From an uncultured Bacteroidales bacterium (GTDB taxonomy: Bacteria > Bacteroidota > Bacteroidia > Bacteroidales > Bacteroidaceae), in assembly GCA_902772585.1 (NCBI GenBank), contig CACYBB010000021.1, positions 1 to 42,407 on the forward strand: DNA of 42,407 nt, read 5' to 3'. Numbering within the stretch: the first letter of the stretch is position 1; each line of letters starts with the position of its first letter. The notes beneath the pieces were generated by a model. It did no database searches and had not been told where the DNA came from. It worked only from the letters and a program-made list of their open reading frames with translations. The position numbers and the translations under genes were made by a program. Below, one piece after another: positions 17,004 through 27,645 of this stretch.

Positions 17004-18114
17004 CTTTTTCAGCCAGTTTTATAACTTCTTTTGCGATGATGTCTGCTGAGTCGGGCAATGCCATCTTCAGGATGTTCTCACTCAGACTCTTCAACTTTTC
17101 TACGTCCTTGACGGTATCAACAGCCATCGGCAACAACAGTTTGTCGGCCTCACGATCCTTGACATAAAGAGCTGCCTGCTTGTTGACAAGAGCCATTGCA
17201 TTCTTTGTCTGATGATCCTCTGCAACGTTGGGGGAAGGTACCAGAATAACAGGTACACCCAACAAACAGAACTCACTGATGCTTCCCGCTCCGGCACGAC
17301 TGATAACGAGGTCAGCAGCCTTATAGGCAGCACCCATATCTGCAATGAAGTCAGTAACAACGAGGTTGTCAGGCTTGATATCTTTCAGACGTTCAGCTAT
17401 CTCTGCACTATAGTATTTACCTGTCTGCCAGATAAACTGCACATCAGGATTCTGACGAATAAGATCAAGATGCTGCAGTACGCTCTCATTGATAGTACGA
17501 GCACCCAGGCTGCCACCCACCAACAGAATCGTCTTCTTCTGAGGGTCAAAGCCAAAGGTCTTTACTGCCTCCTCATGAGTAACAGCGGTATCGAGTAACT
17601 GCTGACGAACTGGATTACCTGTCAGCATGATCTTCTCAGCGGGGAAGAAACGCTCCATACCCTCGTAAGCCACACAAATCTTAGCGGCATGCTTGGCAAG
17701 GGTCTTATTAGCCAGACCAGCATAGCTATTCTGCTCCTGTAGCAGAGTGGGAATACCCAAGGCATTGGCAGCACCCAATGCTGCACTGCTAGCATAGCCT
17801 CCTACACCTACTGCAACCTGCGGCTGAAACTGACGGAGCAGTTTCTTGGCCATATGTTTACTACGCAGATAGTCGATGGCCACTCCGATGTTACCCAACT
17901 TCCACAACGGACGCAGGAAACCGCGAATAGGCAGGCCCTCAATATCATAGCCGGCAGCCGGCACACGCTGCATCTCCATACGACCTTGTGCACCGACAAA
18001 CAGAATCTTGGCATCAGGGCGCAAGGCCTTGATAGCATTGGCAATAGACACGGCTGGAAAAATGTGACCACCCGTACCGCCACCACTGATAATGACTCTT
18101 AACTCGTTACTCAT
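16996..18114 (-). CDS. murG: UDP-N-acetylglucosamine--lipid I N-acetylglucosaminyltransferase MurG
   Basis: MurG is a membrane-associated GT28 glycosyltransferase that converts lipid I to lipid II on the cytoplasmic face. The 372-residue protein shows the N-terminal glycine-rich loop ISGGGTGGHIFPAVSIA, VGVGGYASSAALGAA, LLQEQNSYAGLANK, and the C-terminal UDP-GlcNAc site LLVGGSLGARTINE and SRAGAGSISEFCLLGVPVILVPSP. Its start overlaps the ftsW stop by 4 bases, which implies coupled translation. Confidence 0.98.
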   Translation of the reverse strand: MSNELRVIISGGGTGGHIFPAVSIANAIKALRPDAKILFVGAQGRMEMQRVPAAGYDIEGLPIRGFLRPLWKLGNIGVAIDYLRSKHMAKKLLRQFQPQVAVGVGGYASSAALGAANALGIPTLLQEQNSYAGLANKTLAKHAAKICVAYEGMERFFPAEKIMLTGNPVRQQLLDTAVTHEEAVKTFGFDPQKKTILLVGGSLGARTINESVLQHLDLIRQNPDVQFIWQTGKYYSAEIAERLKDIKPDNLVVTDFIADMGAAYKAADLVISRAGAGSISEFCLLGVPVILVPSPNVAEDHQTKNAMALVNKQAALYVKDREADKLLLPMAVDTVKDVEKLKSLSENILKMALPDSADIIAKEVIKLAEKAH

Positions 18115-19361
18115 ATAGCTTTATTTTCTTCTTTATCCAATTTTTGTTTTGCAGAGCGGCTGACACTCAGTATCGCACCGATATAGGCACAGTTAATAAT
18201 GGTCGATGTACCTCCCTTAGAGATGAGTGGCAAAGGCTGACCGGTAACAGGTGCCAAGCCAACAGCAACCATCATATTGAACGTGGCCTGAATGACCAGC
18301 AATAATCCCAAGCCCATGGCAAGGAATGCCGGGAAGTTATTCTCGCACTTGCTGGCAATACGTGCACAACGGTAGAGTAGGAAGATATACAGACACATGA
18401 CCACAAAGGCGCCGACAATACCAAGTTCCTCGATAATGATGGCGTAGATGAAGTCAGAGAAGGCCTGCGACAAGAAGTCACGCTCTGTACTCTTGCCAGG
18501 ACCCTTACCGATAACGCCGCTCGACACGATAGCAATATTTGCATGAGCCACTTGTGCATCCTTGTCAAGATCATACTCCTGGGGAGAAGGCTTGGGTTTA
18601 CCAAACTTCATGATACGACTCTTCCACGTGTCTGCACGGTGGAACATCTTCTCGATAGCATTCTTTTTCTTTGGCTGTTGATCCGTAACTTGTTCTGTCT
18701 GTGCCAACTGTTCTTCCTCAGCACTGGTGTCGTGACCCACGAGCATCACCATAGAGAGTGCAAAGACGACAAAGACAATAATGATAGCGGCCAATTTCGC
18801 CAACTGTCGGATAGGCACCAAACCAATGAACATCATCAGATAAACCACGGCAAAAAGCATGGCGGCTGTTGACAAGTTCTCCAGGCCTATCAGGAAACAA
18901 GCCGGTATCGTGATGCGCATAATCCATTTGAAGGTGTTCTTGTCGGCACCATCATCACGCTGCATGGCTGCCAGCACCTGTGCCACAGCCAACACGATAG
19001 TACCCTTGGCTATCTCTGACGGCTGGAAGGTGAAGCCAAACAAACTAATCCAACGACCAGCATCGCCCACCTTAGTACCCGCCAGCAGTACCCATAGCAA
19101 GGTGACTGCCGAGATGAGCATCAGGAAGGGTGTCATGAGTTTGAAATAGCGGCAAGGGATATTCAAGGTGATGATGGCTACCAGCACACCTACCATGATT
19201 GTACCGGCATGATAGATGATAGGGCCAATATAGTTCTGGCTCTTATAGGTAAGTCCGCTGGATGCTGAGAACACCTCAACGATACTCACCATACAAAGGA
19301 AGAAGAAGATCATCCAGACAACCTTGTCTCCTTTGAAGATATTGCCTATTTTCTTATTCAT
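18111..19361 (-). CDS. ftsW: Septal peptidoglycan glycosyltransferase FtsW (SEDS family)
   Basis: FtsW polymerises lipid II at the septum together with the transpeptidase FtsI. The 416-residue protein has about 10 membrane helices and SEDS motifs: GDAGRWISLFGFTFQPSEIAKG, the IGKGPGKSTERDFLSQAFSDFIYAII region, and the C-terminal GLAPVTGQPLPLISKGGTS. The large extracytoplasmic loop (about residues 211-272) is long and polar, with a Glu/Gln/Lys-rich stretch. It overlaps murD and murG by 4 bases on each side. Confidence 0.96.
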   Translation of the reverse strand: MNKKIGNIFKGDKVVWMIFFFLCMVSIVEVFSASSGLTYKSQNYIGPIIYHAGTIMVGVLVAIITLNIPCRYFKLMTPFLMLISAVTLLWVLLAGTKVGDAGRWISLFGFTFQPSEIAKGTIVLAVAQVLAAMQRDDGADKNTFKWIMRITIPACFLIGLENLSTAAMLFAVVYLMMFIGLVPIRQLAKLAAIIIVFVVFALSMVMLVGHDTSAEEEQLAQTEQVTDQQPKKKNAIEKMFHRADTWKSRIMKFGKPKPSPQEYDLDKDAQVAHANIAIVSSGVIGKGPGKSTERDFLSQAFSDFIYAIIIEELGIVGAFVVMCLYIFLLYRCARIASKCENNFPAFLAMGLGLLLVIQATFNMMVAVGLAPVTGQPLPLISKGGTSTIINCAYIGAILSVSRSAKQKLDKEENKAI

Positions 19362-20689
19362 AGATTCCTTGCCAATTCCTTGAATTGTTCACCACGGTCC
19401 TCCATGTTCTTAAAGAGGTCGAACGACGCACAACAGGGTGATAGCAATACGGTCATACCCGGTTCTGCCATCTCATAGCAGGCCTGTACGCACTCCTTCA
19501 TAGAGTGAGTATCGCGCACTGGGATGCCTAATGCATCGAAGTTGTCGTGTAACTTCTGATTATCTGCGCCGAGGTACACCAGACCAGCACACTTCTCCTT
19601 GACAAGTGGCTTGATGGGGTCATAGTCGTTACCCTTGTCCTTACCACCAATAATCAGGATGGTCTTGGTCTTCATAGACTCCAACGCATACCAGCAGGCA
19701 TCAACGTTGGTAGCCTTTGAGTCGTTGACATACTGCACACCACGTACGGTGCACACCTTCTCAAGACGATGCTCTACACCAGGGAAGTCGCTGAGCGACT
19801 GACGGATGACATCTTTCTTGATGCCAGCGATATTGGTAGCAATACCTGCTGCCAGCGAGTTGTAGATATTATGCTTACCTGTAAGACTTAGGGCCTCCTG
19901 TTCCATATTGAACGGCTCTGGCTGTTCAATGGTATATTGACCAGCCTCAATATAACCGATAGAACCCTTCTCCTTCAGCTCTGAGAACGGATACTGGATG
20001 GCCTTGATATCGTACTTTTCCAACTCCTTCTTGATGATGGGGTCGTCGTTCCAGTAGATGAAGGCATCCTGCGGTGTCTGATTCTGGATGATACGCATCT
20101 TTGCATCAACATAGTTCTGCATCTTGAAATCATAACGATCCAGATGGTCTGGTGTGATATTCAGCAAGATGGCAATATTGGCACGGAAATCGTACATATT
20201 GTCTAGTTGGAAGGAGCTCAGCTCAATGACATAGTAGGCATGGGGATCCTCAGCCACCTGTAAAGCCAGTGAGTTACCGATATTTCCTGCGAGACCTACG
20301 TCATAGCCTGCATTCTTGAAAATATGATAGATGAGACTGGTGGTGGTGGTCTTTCCGTTAGAACCAGTGATACATATCATCTTCGAGTCGGTATAGCGAC
20401 CGGCAAACTCTATCTCACTGATGATGCCGATGCCACGCTCCTTAATCTTTACAATCATAGGAGCCGTATCGGGAATACCAGGACTCTTAATAATCTCGTC
20501 AGCACTGAGAATCTTCTCCTCAGTGTGTTGGCCTTCCTCCCATGCTATCTGATGGTCGTCAAGCATCTTCTTATACTTATCGGTGATTTTCGACATGTCG
20601 CTGACGAACACCTCGAAACCCTGCTTCTTAGCCAGTACGGCAGCTCCTGCGCCGCTCTCACCTGCTCCTAATATTACTATCTTGCTCAT
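19358..20689 (-). CDS. murD: UDP-N-acetylmuramoylalanine--D-glutamate ligase MurD
   Basis: MurD adds D-glutamate to UDP-MurNAc-L-Ala, the second step of the peptide stem. The 443-residue cytosolic ligase has the nucleotide loop VILGAGESGAGAAVLA at the N-terminus, the P-loop GSNGKTTT at 109-116, NITPDHLDRY, VNDSKATNVDA and the C-terminal LLSPCCASFDLFKNMEDRG. Length is typical. The start overlaps the mraY stop by 4 bases and the stop overlaps ftsW by 4 bases. Confidence 0.98.
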   Translation of the reverse strand: MSKIVILGAGESGAGAAVLAKKQGFEVFVSDMSKITDKYKKMLDDHQIAWEEGQHTEEKILSADEIIKSPGIPDTAPMIVKIKERGIGIISEIEFAGRYTDSKMICITGSNGKTTTTSLIYHIFKNAGYDVGLAGNIGNSLALQVAEDPHAYYVIELSSFQLDNMYDFRANIAILLNITPDHLDRYDFKMQNYVDAKMRIIQNQTPQDAFIYWNDDPIIKKELEKYDIKAIQYPFSELKEKGSIGYIEAGQYTIEQPEPFNMEQEALSLTGKHNIYNSLAAGIATNIAGIKKDVIRQSLSDFPGVEHRLEKVCTVRGVQYVNDSKATNVDACWYALESMKTKTILIIGGKDKGNDYDPIKPLVKEKCAGLVYLGADNQKLHDNFDALGIPVRDTHSMKECVQACYEMAEPGMTVLLSPCCASFDLFKNMEDRGEQFKELARNL

Positions 20690-21957
20690 CTTACTTTCAG
20701 TGTTATAATCGTTAATGCTGCCAATATAATCGTTACAATCCAGAAACGGATGGTTATCTTAGACTCATGGAACGGGCGACGGGGCCAGCCCTTAAGGATA
20801 TAGGTGCTGGTAGCATCGAGTTGTGAGTCAAGACGACGGAATGTATCGTGGATAGGGGTTGCACGGAACACGCGCACACGCTTGCCCTTTCTCTTCTGAA
20901 TCTTAAACCACTGGGTCTGGATGATGACACTCAGGCTCTCTATAAAGAAGATGCCACACAACAACGGAAGCATCAACTCTTTATGGATGATAACAGCACA
21001 GACGCCAATGATACCACCAATGGCCAACGAGCCCGTATCGCCCATGAAGACCTGTGCGGGATAGGCGTTATACCACAGGAAACCAATCATAGCACCGATG
21101 AAGGCGGCCAAGAATACTACCAACTCCTGCGACTGTGGGATATACATAATATCGAAATACGCTGCATAGACAATATGTGACGACACATAAGCAAAGATAG
21201 CCAATGCCACACCCACAATGGCAGAATTACCGGCACACATACCGTCCATACCATCATTGAGGTTAGCACCATTCGACACTGCTGTCACAACCAGAATGGT
21301 CATAAAGACAAACAGTACCCAGCCTGCAGCAACCTTATACTTTCCACAGAACGACATCACATCAGAATAGTTCAGGTTGTGGTTCTTGATGAACGGGATG
21401 GTTGTCTTCAGCGACTTCACTGCCTCTGGCTGGTGCTTGATGACCATCTCCTGGTTCTGCTGGGCTACAGTAACATTCTCACGAACCACAGCATCGGGGC
21501 TTAGCCATAACGTCAGTCCAACAATGAAACCTATCGACAACTGACCAACAATCTTATAACGTCCCTTCAGACCCTCCTTATTCTTGCGGAAAATCTTGAT
21601 ATAGTCATCCATAAATCCGAGAAAGCCCAGCCATACGGTCGTAACAATCATCAGCAACAGGTAGATATTACGCATACGTCCCAGCAGGATAACTGGCACC
21701 AAGATGGATACGATGATAATGATACCACCCATGGTCGGAACACCTTTCTTCTCCACACCGAATGGGTCGATGCTTGGGTCGCGAGCCGTCTCGGAGATGT
21801 TGCGACGCTTCATCCACTTGATGAAGTACTCACCAAACCATGCAGAAATCACCAACGACAGAATAAGCGCCAATAACGCACGGAATGAAATATACGACCA
21901 GATGTGCGCACCCGGTATGTTGAACTGTTCAAGGAATCTGAAGATGTAGTATAGCAT
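20686..21957 (-). CDS. mraY: Phospho-N-acetylmuramoyl-pentapeptide transferase MraY
   Basis: MraY moves phospho-MurNAc-pentapeptide onto undecaprenyl phosphate to make lipid I in the inner membrane. The 423-residue protein has about 10 helices and the signatures KKGVPTMGGIIII, LGFLGFMDDYIKI (DD motif), NDGMDGMCAGN, FMGDTGSLAIGG and the HDTFR end of the active-site loop. It is longer than the 360-residue E. coli enzyme because of an insertion at about 155-210 (DAVVRENVTVAQQ to NHNLNYSDVMSF). Such an insertion is, from memory, usual in Bacteroidetes. It is separated from murE by a 45-base octamer-repeat spacer. Confidence 0.98.
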   Translation of the reverse strand: MLYYIFRFLEQFNIPGAHIWSYISFRALLALILSLVISAWFGEYFIKWMKRRNISETARDPSIDPFGVEKKGVPTMGGIIIIVSILVPVILLGRMRNIYLLLMIVTTVWLGFLGFMDDYIKIFRKNKEGLKGRYKIVGQLSIGFIVGLTLWLSPDAVVRENVTVAQQNQEMVIKHQPEAVKSLKTTIPFIKNHNLNYSDVMSFCGKYKVAAGWVLFVFMTILVVTAVSNGANLNDGMDGMCAGNSAIVGVALAIFAYVSSHIVYAAYFDIMYIPQSQELVVFLAAFIGAMIGFLWYNAYPAQVFMGDTGSLAIGGIIGVCAVIIHKELMLPLLCGIFFIESLSVIIQTQWFKIQKRKGKRVRVFRATPIHDTFRRLDSQLDATSTYILKGWPRRPFHESKITIRFWIVTIILAALTIITLKVR

Positions 21958-21973
21958 ATTCTTTCTCTTTTTT

Positions 21974-22008
21974 CGTTATTACGGTATAACGTTATCTCGT
22001 TATTACGA
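21974..22008. repeat. Octamer tandem repeat in the murE-mraY spacer
   Basis: CG dinucleotides fall at 21974, 21982, 21990, 21998 and 22006, exactly every 8 bases. The first unit in the direction of transcription contains the murE stop codon (22003-22005), and the array ends in an A/G-rich tract just before the mraY ATG. Confidence 0.85.
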
Positions 22009-23466
22009 AAGACCAAAGATCTCACGAACTACTTCACGGTCATCAAAGTGGTGCTTCACACCCTTAATCTCCTGATAGTCCTCATGACCTTTACCGGCAA
22101 TGAGGATGACATCCCCTTTCTCTGCCATCATAGAGGCTGTACGAATGGCTTCTTTGCGATCAACGATGCTCACCACCTTCTTCATCTGTTTCTGATCGAG
22201 ACCAGCAAGCATGTCGTTGATGATGTCCTGAGGTTCCTCGAAACGGGGATTATCAGAAGTGATGATGACACGGTCGCTCTGCTTAACAGCCTCTTGGGCC
22301 ATCAGCGGACGCTTGCCTTTGTCACGGTTACCACCAGCACCACAGACGGTAATAATCTTTCCCTGCTTACCTTCCATCACTTCATGAATAGCATTGAGTA
22401 CATTCTCCAAAGCATCAGGGGTATGAGCATAGTCGACAATGGCTGTTACACCTTCCTCCGAGCGAATAGGCTCCAGACGTCCTGCAACACTCTTCAACGT
22501 GCTAAGTACGACGAGGATGTCTTCTGGTTTCTTACCCAACATAATAGCAGCACCATAAACAGCCAGCAGGTTCGACACGTTGAACTTACCAATGAACTGT
22601 ACACCAACTTCTTGACCGTTGATATCCAGATACATACCCTCGAAATGGCACTCGATGATACGGGCACGGAAGTCAGCCATGCGTTGCACGGAATAGGTCT
22701 TTACCTGTGCCTTGCAGTTCTGTACCATCACGCTACCGTTTTTGTCATCGGCATTGGTGATGGCGAAAGCGTCTTTTGACAGTCCATCAAAGAAAGCCTT
22801 CTTGGCATCACGATAGTTCTCAAAGGTCTTATGGTAGTCAAGATGATCGCGGGTAAGATTGGTAAACAAACCACCGGCAAACTGTAAACCACCAATGCGC
22901 TGCTGGGCGATGGCATGACTGGAGCACTCCATAAAAGCATATTCACAGCCTGCCAGCACCATCTGGTGCAACAGTTTGTTCAGTTCAATAGGATCTGGGG
23001 TGGTATGGTCGGCAGGAATAGCCTCACCCTCTATGTAGTTACACACCGTAGAGAGCAGACCACATTTGTGTCCGAACTTGCGGAACATATTATATAATAA
23101 GGTGGCAATTGTTGTCTTACCATTGGTACCTGTAACACCTACAAGTTTCAGCTGATGTGATGGTTCACCATAGAAGACGGTAGCGACGGGTCCCACGGCA
23201 GCTTCCGTAGAAGTCACCTGGACATAAGTGATACCACTCCCGAGAGCATCTGCGTCGGGCAGATCCTCGCACAACACAGCCACAGCACCCAGTTCGATGG
23301 CTTTGGGAATGAAACGATGACCATCTGTCTGTGTTCCTTTGATGGCCACAAAGAGATGTCCCTTCTCAATCTTACGTGAATCGATATTCACACCCGTGAT
23401 GTCTACTTCCGCATTACCGACAATGGCAATTGGTTTGACGTACTTCAGCAGTTCACTTAATCTCAT
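22003..23466 (-). CDS. murE: UDP-MurNAc-tripeptide synthetase MurE (meso-diaminopimelate adding)
   Basis: MurE adds the third residue of the peptide stem in the cytoplasm. The 487-residue protein has the N-terminal UDP-MurNAc site ([22 protein letters not shown]), the P-loop GTNGKTT at 113-119, [21 protein letters not shown] and [14 protein letters not shown]. Near residue 405 it carries DNPR, the motif that binds meso-diaminopimelate, so the murein should be the DAP type. The usual following gene murF is absent; mraY comes next after the octamer spacer. Confidence 0.98.
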   Translation of the reverse strand: MRLSELLKYVKPIAIVGNAEVDITGVNIDSRKIEKGHLFVAIKGTQTDGHRFIPKAIELGAVAVLCEDLPDADALGSGITYVQVTSTEAAVGPVATVFYGEPSHQLKLVGVTGTNGKTTIATLLYNMFRKFGHKCGLLSTVCNYIEGEAIPADHTTPDPIELNKLLHQMVLAGCEYAFMECSSHAIAQQRIGGLQFAGGLFTNLTRDHLDYHKTFENYRDAKKAFFDGLSKDAFAITNADDKNGSVMVQNCKAQVKTYSVQRMADFRARIIECHFEGMYLDINGQEVGVQFIGKFNVSNLLAVYGAAIMLGKKPEDILVVLSTLKSVAGRLEPIRSEEGVTAIVDYAHTPDALENVLNAIHEVMEGKQGKIITVCGAGGNRDKGKRPLMAQEAVKQSDRVIITSDNPRFEEPQDIINDMLAGLDQKQMKKVVSIVDRKEAIRTASMMAEKGDVILIAGKGHEDYQEIKGVKHHFDDREVVREIFGLS

Positions 23467-23491
23467 ATACCTTATTATATTATATAGTATT

Positions 23492-25687
23492 TTATTCTAA
23501 TGTCAACAAACACTCACTATTCTTCGTAATAGCACTTCCCGCAGGCAGACTTTGGCGTTTAACCTTGCCTCGTCCTTGCAACTTGACGCGAAGGCCATAT
23601 GTTTCCAACAGATATACTGCATCTTTGGCACCCATACCTGTCACATCAGGAATGGCAGTGTCACTCATCTTGATTTTCGACAGTGCCACACCATCACGAC
23701 GGCGCTCTGCATTACCCCAGATAGGATTGCCATGTGAGTAGCTGCCACTCCAATGGTTATTGGTCTTGACACCTAAGCCGTCGAGAACCTGACTGGCTGC
23801 AGCAATATTACCATTCTTGACGTCAGGAATAACGATAGAACGTTCATCATGGGCATCGTCAACGCGCATTTTCAAGTGACGTGCCATGACACCCTCTGAG
23901 ATATGGTGGAAGACGACACCACTCATACCACCACCTGATGCCGGCAGACCCGTCTTCTTGATACATACGATACAGGTATAAAGAGGATCATCGGCAGGGA
24001 AGTATCCAGAGAAGGACAACCAGTAACGGGTGACGCCCGAATGGTAGCTACCATGCTGGTCAGCAACCTGTGCCGTACCTGTCTTACCTGCCACCTTAAA
24101 CAATGGTGAACCTGCCTTGCGTCCCAGACCCTGGCTGACAACATGCTCCAGAATGGTCTGCATGGTCTTGATGGCCTGGGGCTTGGCAATACGTTCCTTG
24201 ATGACTTCTGGTTCGAACTCAGCAACCGTCTCACCATTCTTGACAATCTTCCTGACAAATCGCGGACGCATCATCTTACCATTGTTGGCAATAGCGTTAT
24301 AAAATGTCACCGTATTGATAGGTGCAATCTGTGTCTCGTAACCAATGGACATCCAAGGCAAGGCCGTCTTGCTCCAGTTTTCATACTGACCACGCTTGTT
24401 CTTTTGTGGCATACGAATGCGAGGAGGCAGATAACCCACCAACGGCAATTTCAGATCTTCATGGATACCTACACGGTAAAGTCCCTTGACGTAGCGCTCA
24501 GGATTCTTGCCATAGAACTTATCGATGACATGACTGACACCGATATTCGAGCTAACCTCCAATGTACGTGCAACATTGATGTCACCATAGCCACCACGAC
24601 GCCAGTTATGGTCTTTCATCCAACGACCATGCATCTCCTGCACACCACTACCTGTATGGATGACATAGCTGGTATCAACTACTGCGTCGTCGAGAGCCAC
24701 CAAGAAGGAAGCCACCTTGAATACGGAACCTGGCTCACAGCGATAGCTGATGGCACTGTTCACCGCCTCGGCATACTGGTAGTTTTCGGGACTATCGCCC
24801 ATACGCATCATGTTGACGATGGCCTTCACATCACCCGTTTTCACTTCCATCAGGATAGCAACACCCATCTCACCGTTGACCAACTTCAGTTCGTCTATCA
24901 ACGCACGTTCAGCGATATCCTGCATATTGACATCGATGGTTGTGACGATATCTGCACCATCAATAGGCAACATGACAGGGATATTCATATACTTATTAAG
25001 TATCTTGCGACGACCCGTGATGCCTGGTGTACCACGCAGAATGGAGTCGTACGACATCTCCAAACCATAATAAGCAGAATCCTTGGCACCGAACAAGCCA
25101 CCAATGGTACGCTTGGCCAGCGAACCAAAGGGGCGGTTGCGGGAGTTGTAAATCTCCTCGGTAAAGCCACTCTTGTTCTTCGACATGTTGAAGAAAGGCA
25201 GTGCCTTAACCTCCATATAGGTATTATAGTCGATGCGCTTCGGCCAGATATTCCACCAACGAGCGCCCATCTTCTGCTGTCCCGTCTTCCTGTCGTACAC
25301 CATTTTGTGACGACCTTCCTCTAAGTTAGCCTTAAACTCCTCGGCCGTACGCGTGGGGAAAATACGGTGAAGACCCTCGCAGACAGAATCCACCTTATCC
25401 AACCATAGCGAGTCATCCTCAAAGGCAGAAGCCTGGAAGTCCATAAAGATCTTGTATTCCGGAATAGAGCTGGCCATCAACTGACCATCACTGCTAAGAA
25501 TATTACCACGGTTAGGCTTTACAACGACACTGTCTCGCTTCAAACGACCAGCAACCTCCGTCCAGTACTGTTTCTTGGCAGTCATGATATAGAAGGCCTT
25601 GCCGATAACAGCAATTCCTACAAGTGTCAGCACTAAGGCAATAGCCATATAGCGCGGCATCACTTTATCATTGTCAAACTTGCTCAT
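23492..25687 (-). CDS. ftsI: Septal transpeptidase FtsI (class B PBP) with C-terminal PASTA domain
   Basis: FtsI cross-links septal peptidoglycan in the periplasm as partner of FtsW. The 731-residue protein has one N-terminal membrane helix (about 13-33), a dimerisation domain ([18 protein letters not shown]), and the penicillin-binding triad: Ser321-V-F-Lys, S379-S-N381 and K535-T-G. After about residue 620 come a degenerate and then a clear PASTA domain ([23 protein letters not shown]). PASTA is absent from E. coli FtsI but known in Bacteroidetes homologues. The start overlaps the ftsL-like stop by 4 bases. Confidence 0.96.
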   Translation of the reverse strand: MSKFDNDKVMPRYMAIALVLTLVGIAVIGKAFYIMTAKKQYWTEVAGRLKRDSVVVKPNRGNILSSDGQLMASSIPEYKIFMDFQASAFEDDSLWLDKVDSVCEGLHRIFPTRTAEEFKANLEEGRHKMVYDRKTGQQKMGARWWNIWPKRIDYNTYMEVKALPFFNMSKNKSGFTEEIYNSRNRPFGSLAKRTIGGLFGAKDSAYYGLEMSYDSILRGTPGITGRRKILNKYMNIPVMLPIDGADIVTTIDVNMQDIAERALIDELKLVNGEMGVAILMEVKTGDVKAIVNMMRMGDSPENYQYAEAVNSAISYRCEPGSVFKVASFLVALDDAVVDTSYVIHTGSGVQEMHGRWMKDHNWRRGGYGDINVARTLEVSSNIGVSHVIDKFYGKNPERYVKGLYRVGIHEDLKLPLVGYLPPRIRMPQKNKRGQYENWSKTALPWMSIGYETQIAPINTVTFYNAIANNGKMMRPRFVRKIVKNGETVAEFEPEVIKERIAKPQAIKTMQTILEHVVSQGLGRKAGSPLFKVAGKTGTAQVADQHGSYHSGVTRYWLSFSGYFPADDPLYTCIVCIKKTGLPASGGGMSGVVFHHISEGVMARHLKMRVDDAHDERSIVIPDVKNGNIAAASQVLDGLGVKTNNHWSGSYSHGNPIWGNAERRRDGVALSKIKMSDTAIPDVTGMGAKDAVYLLETYGLRVKLQGRGKVKRQSLPAGSAITKNSECLLTLE

Positions 25688-26151
25688 TCTGGTACTTCAA
25701 TAATATAGGGTGGCTGATCGGCTTGATGAAGCAACGAATCATTATTCTGTTTCAATATCTCTAACACATGGCTCTCACGGCACTTCTCCGTCAAGCGACT
25801 TGACGAGCTCAATGCCCTGAATTTAGCATCTTTCAATTGCTGCTCCATCTTGTCAATGGTCAGCATATCCTGCTGACACTGATAGCGGAAGGCAACATAG
25901 ACCGTTGAGAAGGCTACAATCAGCACGAACAGCCAGATCTGCGAACGCACCATCTCCGAAGTCAGCAAATCGCCACCGAGGATGGTACGCAGATTCAGTT
26001 GTGACGAGGGTTTAGGGTCCTCTTCACTCACCGTTTCCTTAATCTTCTTCAGCGTCTCCTTCAGATCGCTTTCACCCTGACCCTTTTCGTCGGTCGTCAT
26101 CGGTGCGCTTTCTTCTTGGATGAGCTCTTCTTGTATCTGTTCGTCAGCCAT
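25684..26151 (-). CDS. ftsL: FtsL-like bitopic division protein
   Basis: The 155-residue protein has an acidic, Glu/Lys-rich cytoplasmic tail (about 1-70), one membrane helix (IWLFVLIVAFSTVYVAF, about 77-95) and a short periplasmic helical part likely to form a coiled coil (MEQQLKDAKFRALSSSSRLTEK). FtsL, with FtsB and FtsQ, recruits and activates FtsW-FtsI. Sequence similarity within the family is low, so the call rests on topology and the conserved position between rsmH and ftsI. The N-terminal tail is longer than in E. coli FtsL. Confidence 0.85.
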   Translation of the reverse strand: MADEQIQEELIQEESAPMTTDEKGQGESDLKETLKKIKETVSEEDPKPSSQLNLRTILGGDLLTSEMVRSQIWLFVLIVAFSTVYVAFRYQCQQDMLTIDKMEQQLKDAKFRALSSSSRLTEKCRESHVLEILKQNNDSLLHQADQPPYIIEVPE

Positions 26152-26160
26152 ATCTTTCTA

Positions 26161-27084
26161 TTAAATTCTTTCTGCTATGCGGAGCTTGGCACTACGACTG
26201 CGCGGATTCTCCGTCTGTTCTTGTTCACTGGGTACTATCACCTTGTTGGTTGTAGGCTTAAAGGGTGATTGAAAGCGTCCAAAAAAATCCTGCTCCACCT
26301 TACCCTCCGCATTACCTGATTTCATCACGTTTTTCACAATGCGATCTTCCAACGAATGATAAGTGATGACACTCAGTCGCCCACCCTTTCTCAGCAAGTG
26401 GGTAGCACCCTTCAGCATCTCACGCAAGGCATCCATCTCGTGGTTCACCTCAATGCGCAATGCCTGATAGATCTTTGCCATGTCTTTTTTCCACTGGCCA
26501 TTCGCATTGTCAACATCTACGCCAAGTGCATTTAGCAACTGACCCGTCGTCTCTATGCGTCCCTGTTGACGGACTTTCACGATGGTTTTAGCAATACGGC
26601 GAGCGTCTTTCAGTTCTCCATAGAGATAGAAAACGTCTGCCAACTGCTCTTCGCTATAGTCGTTCAGGATCTCAGCAGCAGTCTTACCGGCACGGTTGTT
26701 CATACGCATATCCAATAGAGCATCGAAGCGGAAAGAGAATCCGCGGGTCTCATCATCGAAATGATGACTGGACACACCCAAATCGGCCAGCAATCCGTCA
26801 ATATGTTCAACCCCATAGTACTGCATCCAGTTCTCTATATATCTAAAGTTACTGCGTACAAAGGTGAATCTATCATCGTCAACGATATTTTTCTCAGCAT
26901 CGGCATCTTGGTCAAAGCTATACAGATGACCGTTGGCACCCAATCGTGAGAGTATTTCCTTGGAATGGCCACCACCACCGAAGGTTACATCCACATAAAC
27001 GCCGTCGGACTGGATATCCAATCCGTCAACGCTCTCTTTCAAGAGAACAGGAATGTGGTATGTTTCCGCAGTCGTAGCCATCAA
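26161..27084 (-). CDS. rsmH: 16S rRNA (cytosine-1402-N4)-methyltransferase RsmH
   Basis: RsmH (MraW) methylates N4 of C1402 in the ribosomal P site using S-adenosylmethionine. The 307-residue protein shows HIPVLLKESVDGL, the SAM-binding VDVTFGGGGHSKEIL, LADLGVSSHHFDD, RGFSFRFDALLDMRMN and VITYHSLEDRIVK, all characteristic. It is the usual second gene of the dcw cluster, 24 bases after mraZ and 9 bases before the ftsL-like gene. Confidence 0.98.
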   Translation of the reverse strand: MMATTAETYHIPVLLKESVDGLDIQSDGVYVDVTFGGGGHSKEILSRLGANGHLYSFDQDADAEKNIVDDDRFTFVRSNFRYIENWMQYYGVEHIDGLLADLGVSSHHFDDETRGFSFRFDALLDMRMNNRAGKTAAEILNDYSEEQLADVFYLYGELKDARRIAKTIVKVRQQGRIETTGQLLNALGVDVDNANGQWKKDMAKIYQALRIEVNHEMDALREMLKGATHLLRKGGRLSVITYHSLEDRIVKNVMKSGNAEGKVEQDFFGRFQSPFKPTTNKVIVPSEQEQTENPRSRSAKLRIAERI

Positions 27085-27108
27085 TGTCCAATGAACAACT
27101 ATTATATA

Positions 27109-27597
27109 TTATTCTTTTATCTCCGAGTTCTCCTCGCCCATCAACTCCTCCAAAGTCTCACCGAATTCCTCTGGACCCATCTGATTCGCCTCTGCCTGCT
27201 GACAGCTCCATATTTCTATGGTGTCACCCATGCCCACAAACTTCACATCTTGTTCGATGTCGGCCATGCGAAGATAGCGCTTAGGCACCAAAAAGCGACC
27301 ATTGCCGTCGAGTGTTACCACCTCAACTTCACTGACAAACTGGCGAAAAACCTGCTGATGTTGCTTGTTCCAACGGTTCAAACGCTGGCGCAAGGCATCC
27401 ATCTGCTCATTCCATACGCTTTCGGGATAAAGCACCAGGCAAGGCTGGAAGACATCCTTGCGCAACACCAAACGCAGACTGTGGTCTGCATTAACAGTAC
27501 CATTGCCATCAGACAGCAGCATTTTCCTAAATACTGCGGGCAGGAAGGCGCGGCCTTTGGCGTCCATTTTGGCTTCTATATTACCTAAAAATCGCAT
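27109..27597 (-). CDS. mraZ: Transcriptional regulator MraZ
   Basis: MraZ is an AbrB-like DNA-binding protein that in E. coli represses its own dcw operon. The 162-residue protein has two SpoVT/AbrB-type halves: FLGNIEAKMDAKGRAFLPAVFRK near the N-terminus and VVTLDGNGRFLVPKRYLRMADIEQDVKFVGMGD near residues 93-125. The second has the DxxGR-type motif. The C-terminus is a Glu-rich tail. It is the first gene of the dcw cluster, and boxes matching the known MraZ recognition pattern lie in its promoter. Confidence 0.96.
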   Translation of the reverse strand: MRFLGNIEAKMDAKGRAFLPAVFRKMLLSDGNGTVNADHSLRLVLRKDVFQPCLVLYPESVWNEQMDALRQRLNRWNKQHQQVFRQFVSEVEVVTLDGNGRFLVPKRYLRMADIEQDVKFVGMGDTIEIWSCQQAEANQMGPEEFGETLEELMGEENSEIKE

Positions 27598-27628
27598 GCG
27601 TACTTATATAAAAAACTAGTTTCGGTTG

Positions 27629-27636
27629 CAAAGGTA
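27629..27636 (-). promoter_or_regulatory. -7 box of the mraZ/dcw promoter
   Basis: On the minus strand TACCTTTG (27636-27629) fits TAnnTTTG, 31 bases before the mraZ ATG. No good TTTG is seen 19 bases further upstream; that position is taken by the TGGGG boxes. This is the only convincing promoter found for the dcw cluster. Confidence 0.7.
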
Positions 27637-27645
27637 TACATTTTC

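Noticed and set aside
22048-22779. 243-codon open frame opposite murE
   Set aside because: Shadow of murE; no signature and no start context.
24143-25324. Long open frame of 393 codons on the plus strand opposite ftsI
   Set aside because: It is antisense to a gene with all PBP motifs, has no recognisable domain and a composition (many His, Thr, Ile) typical of reverse-strand shadows.
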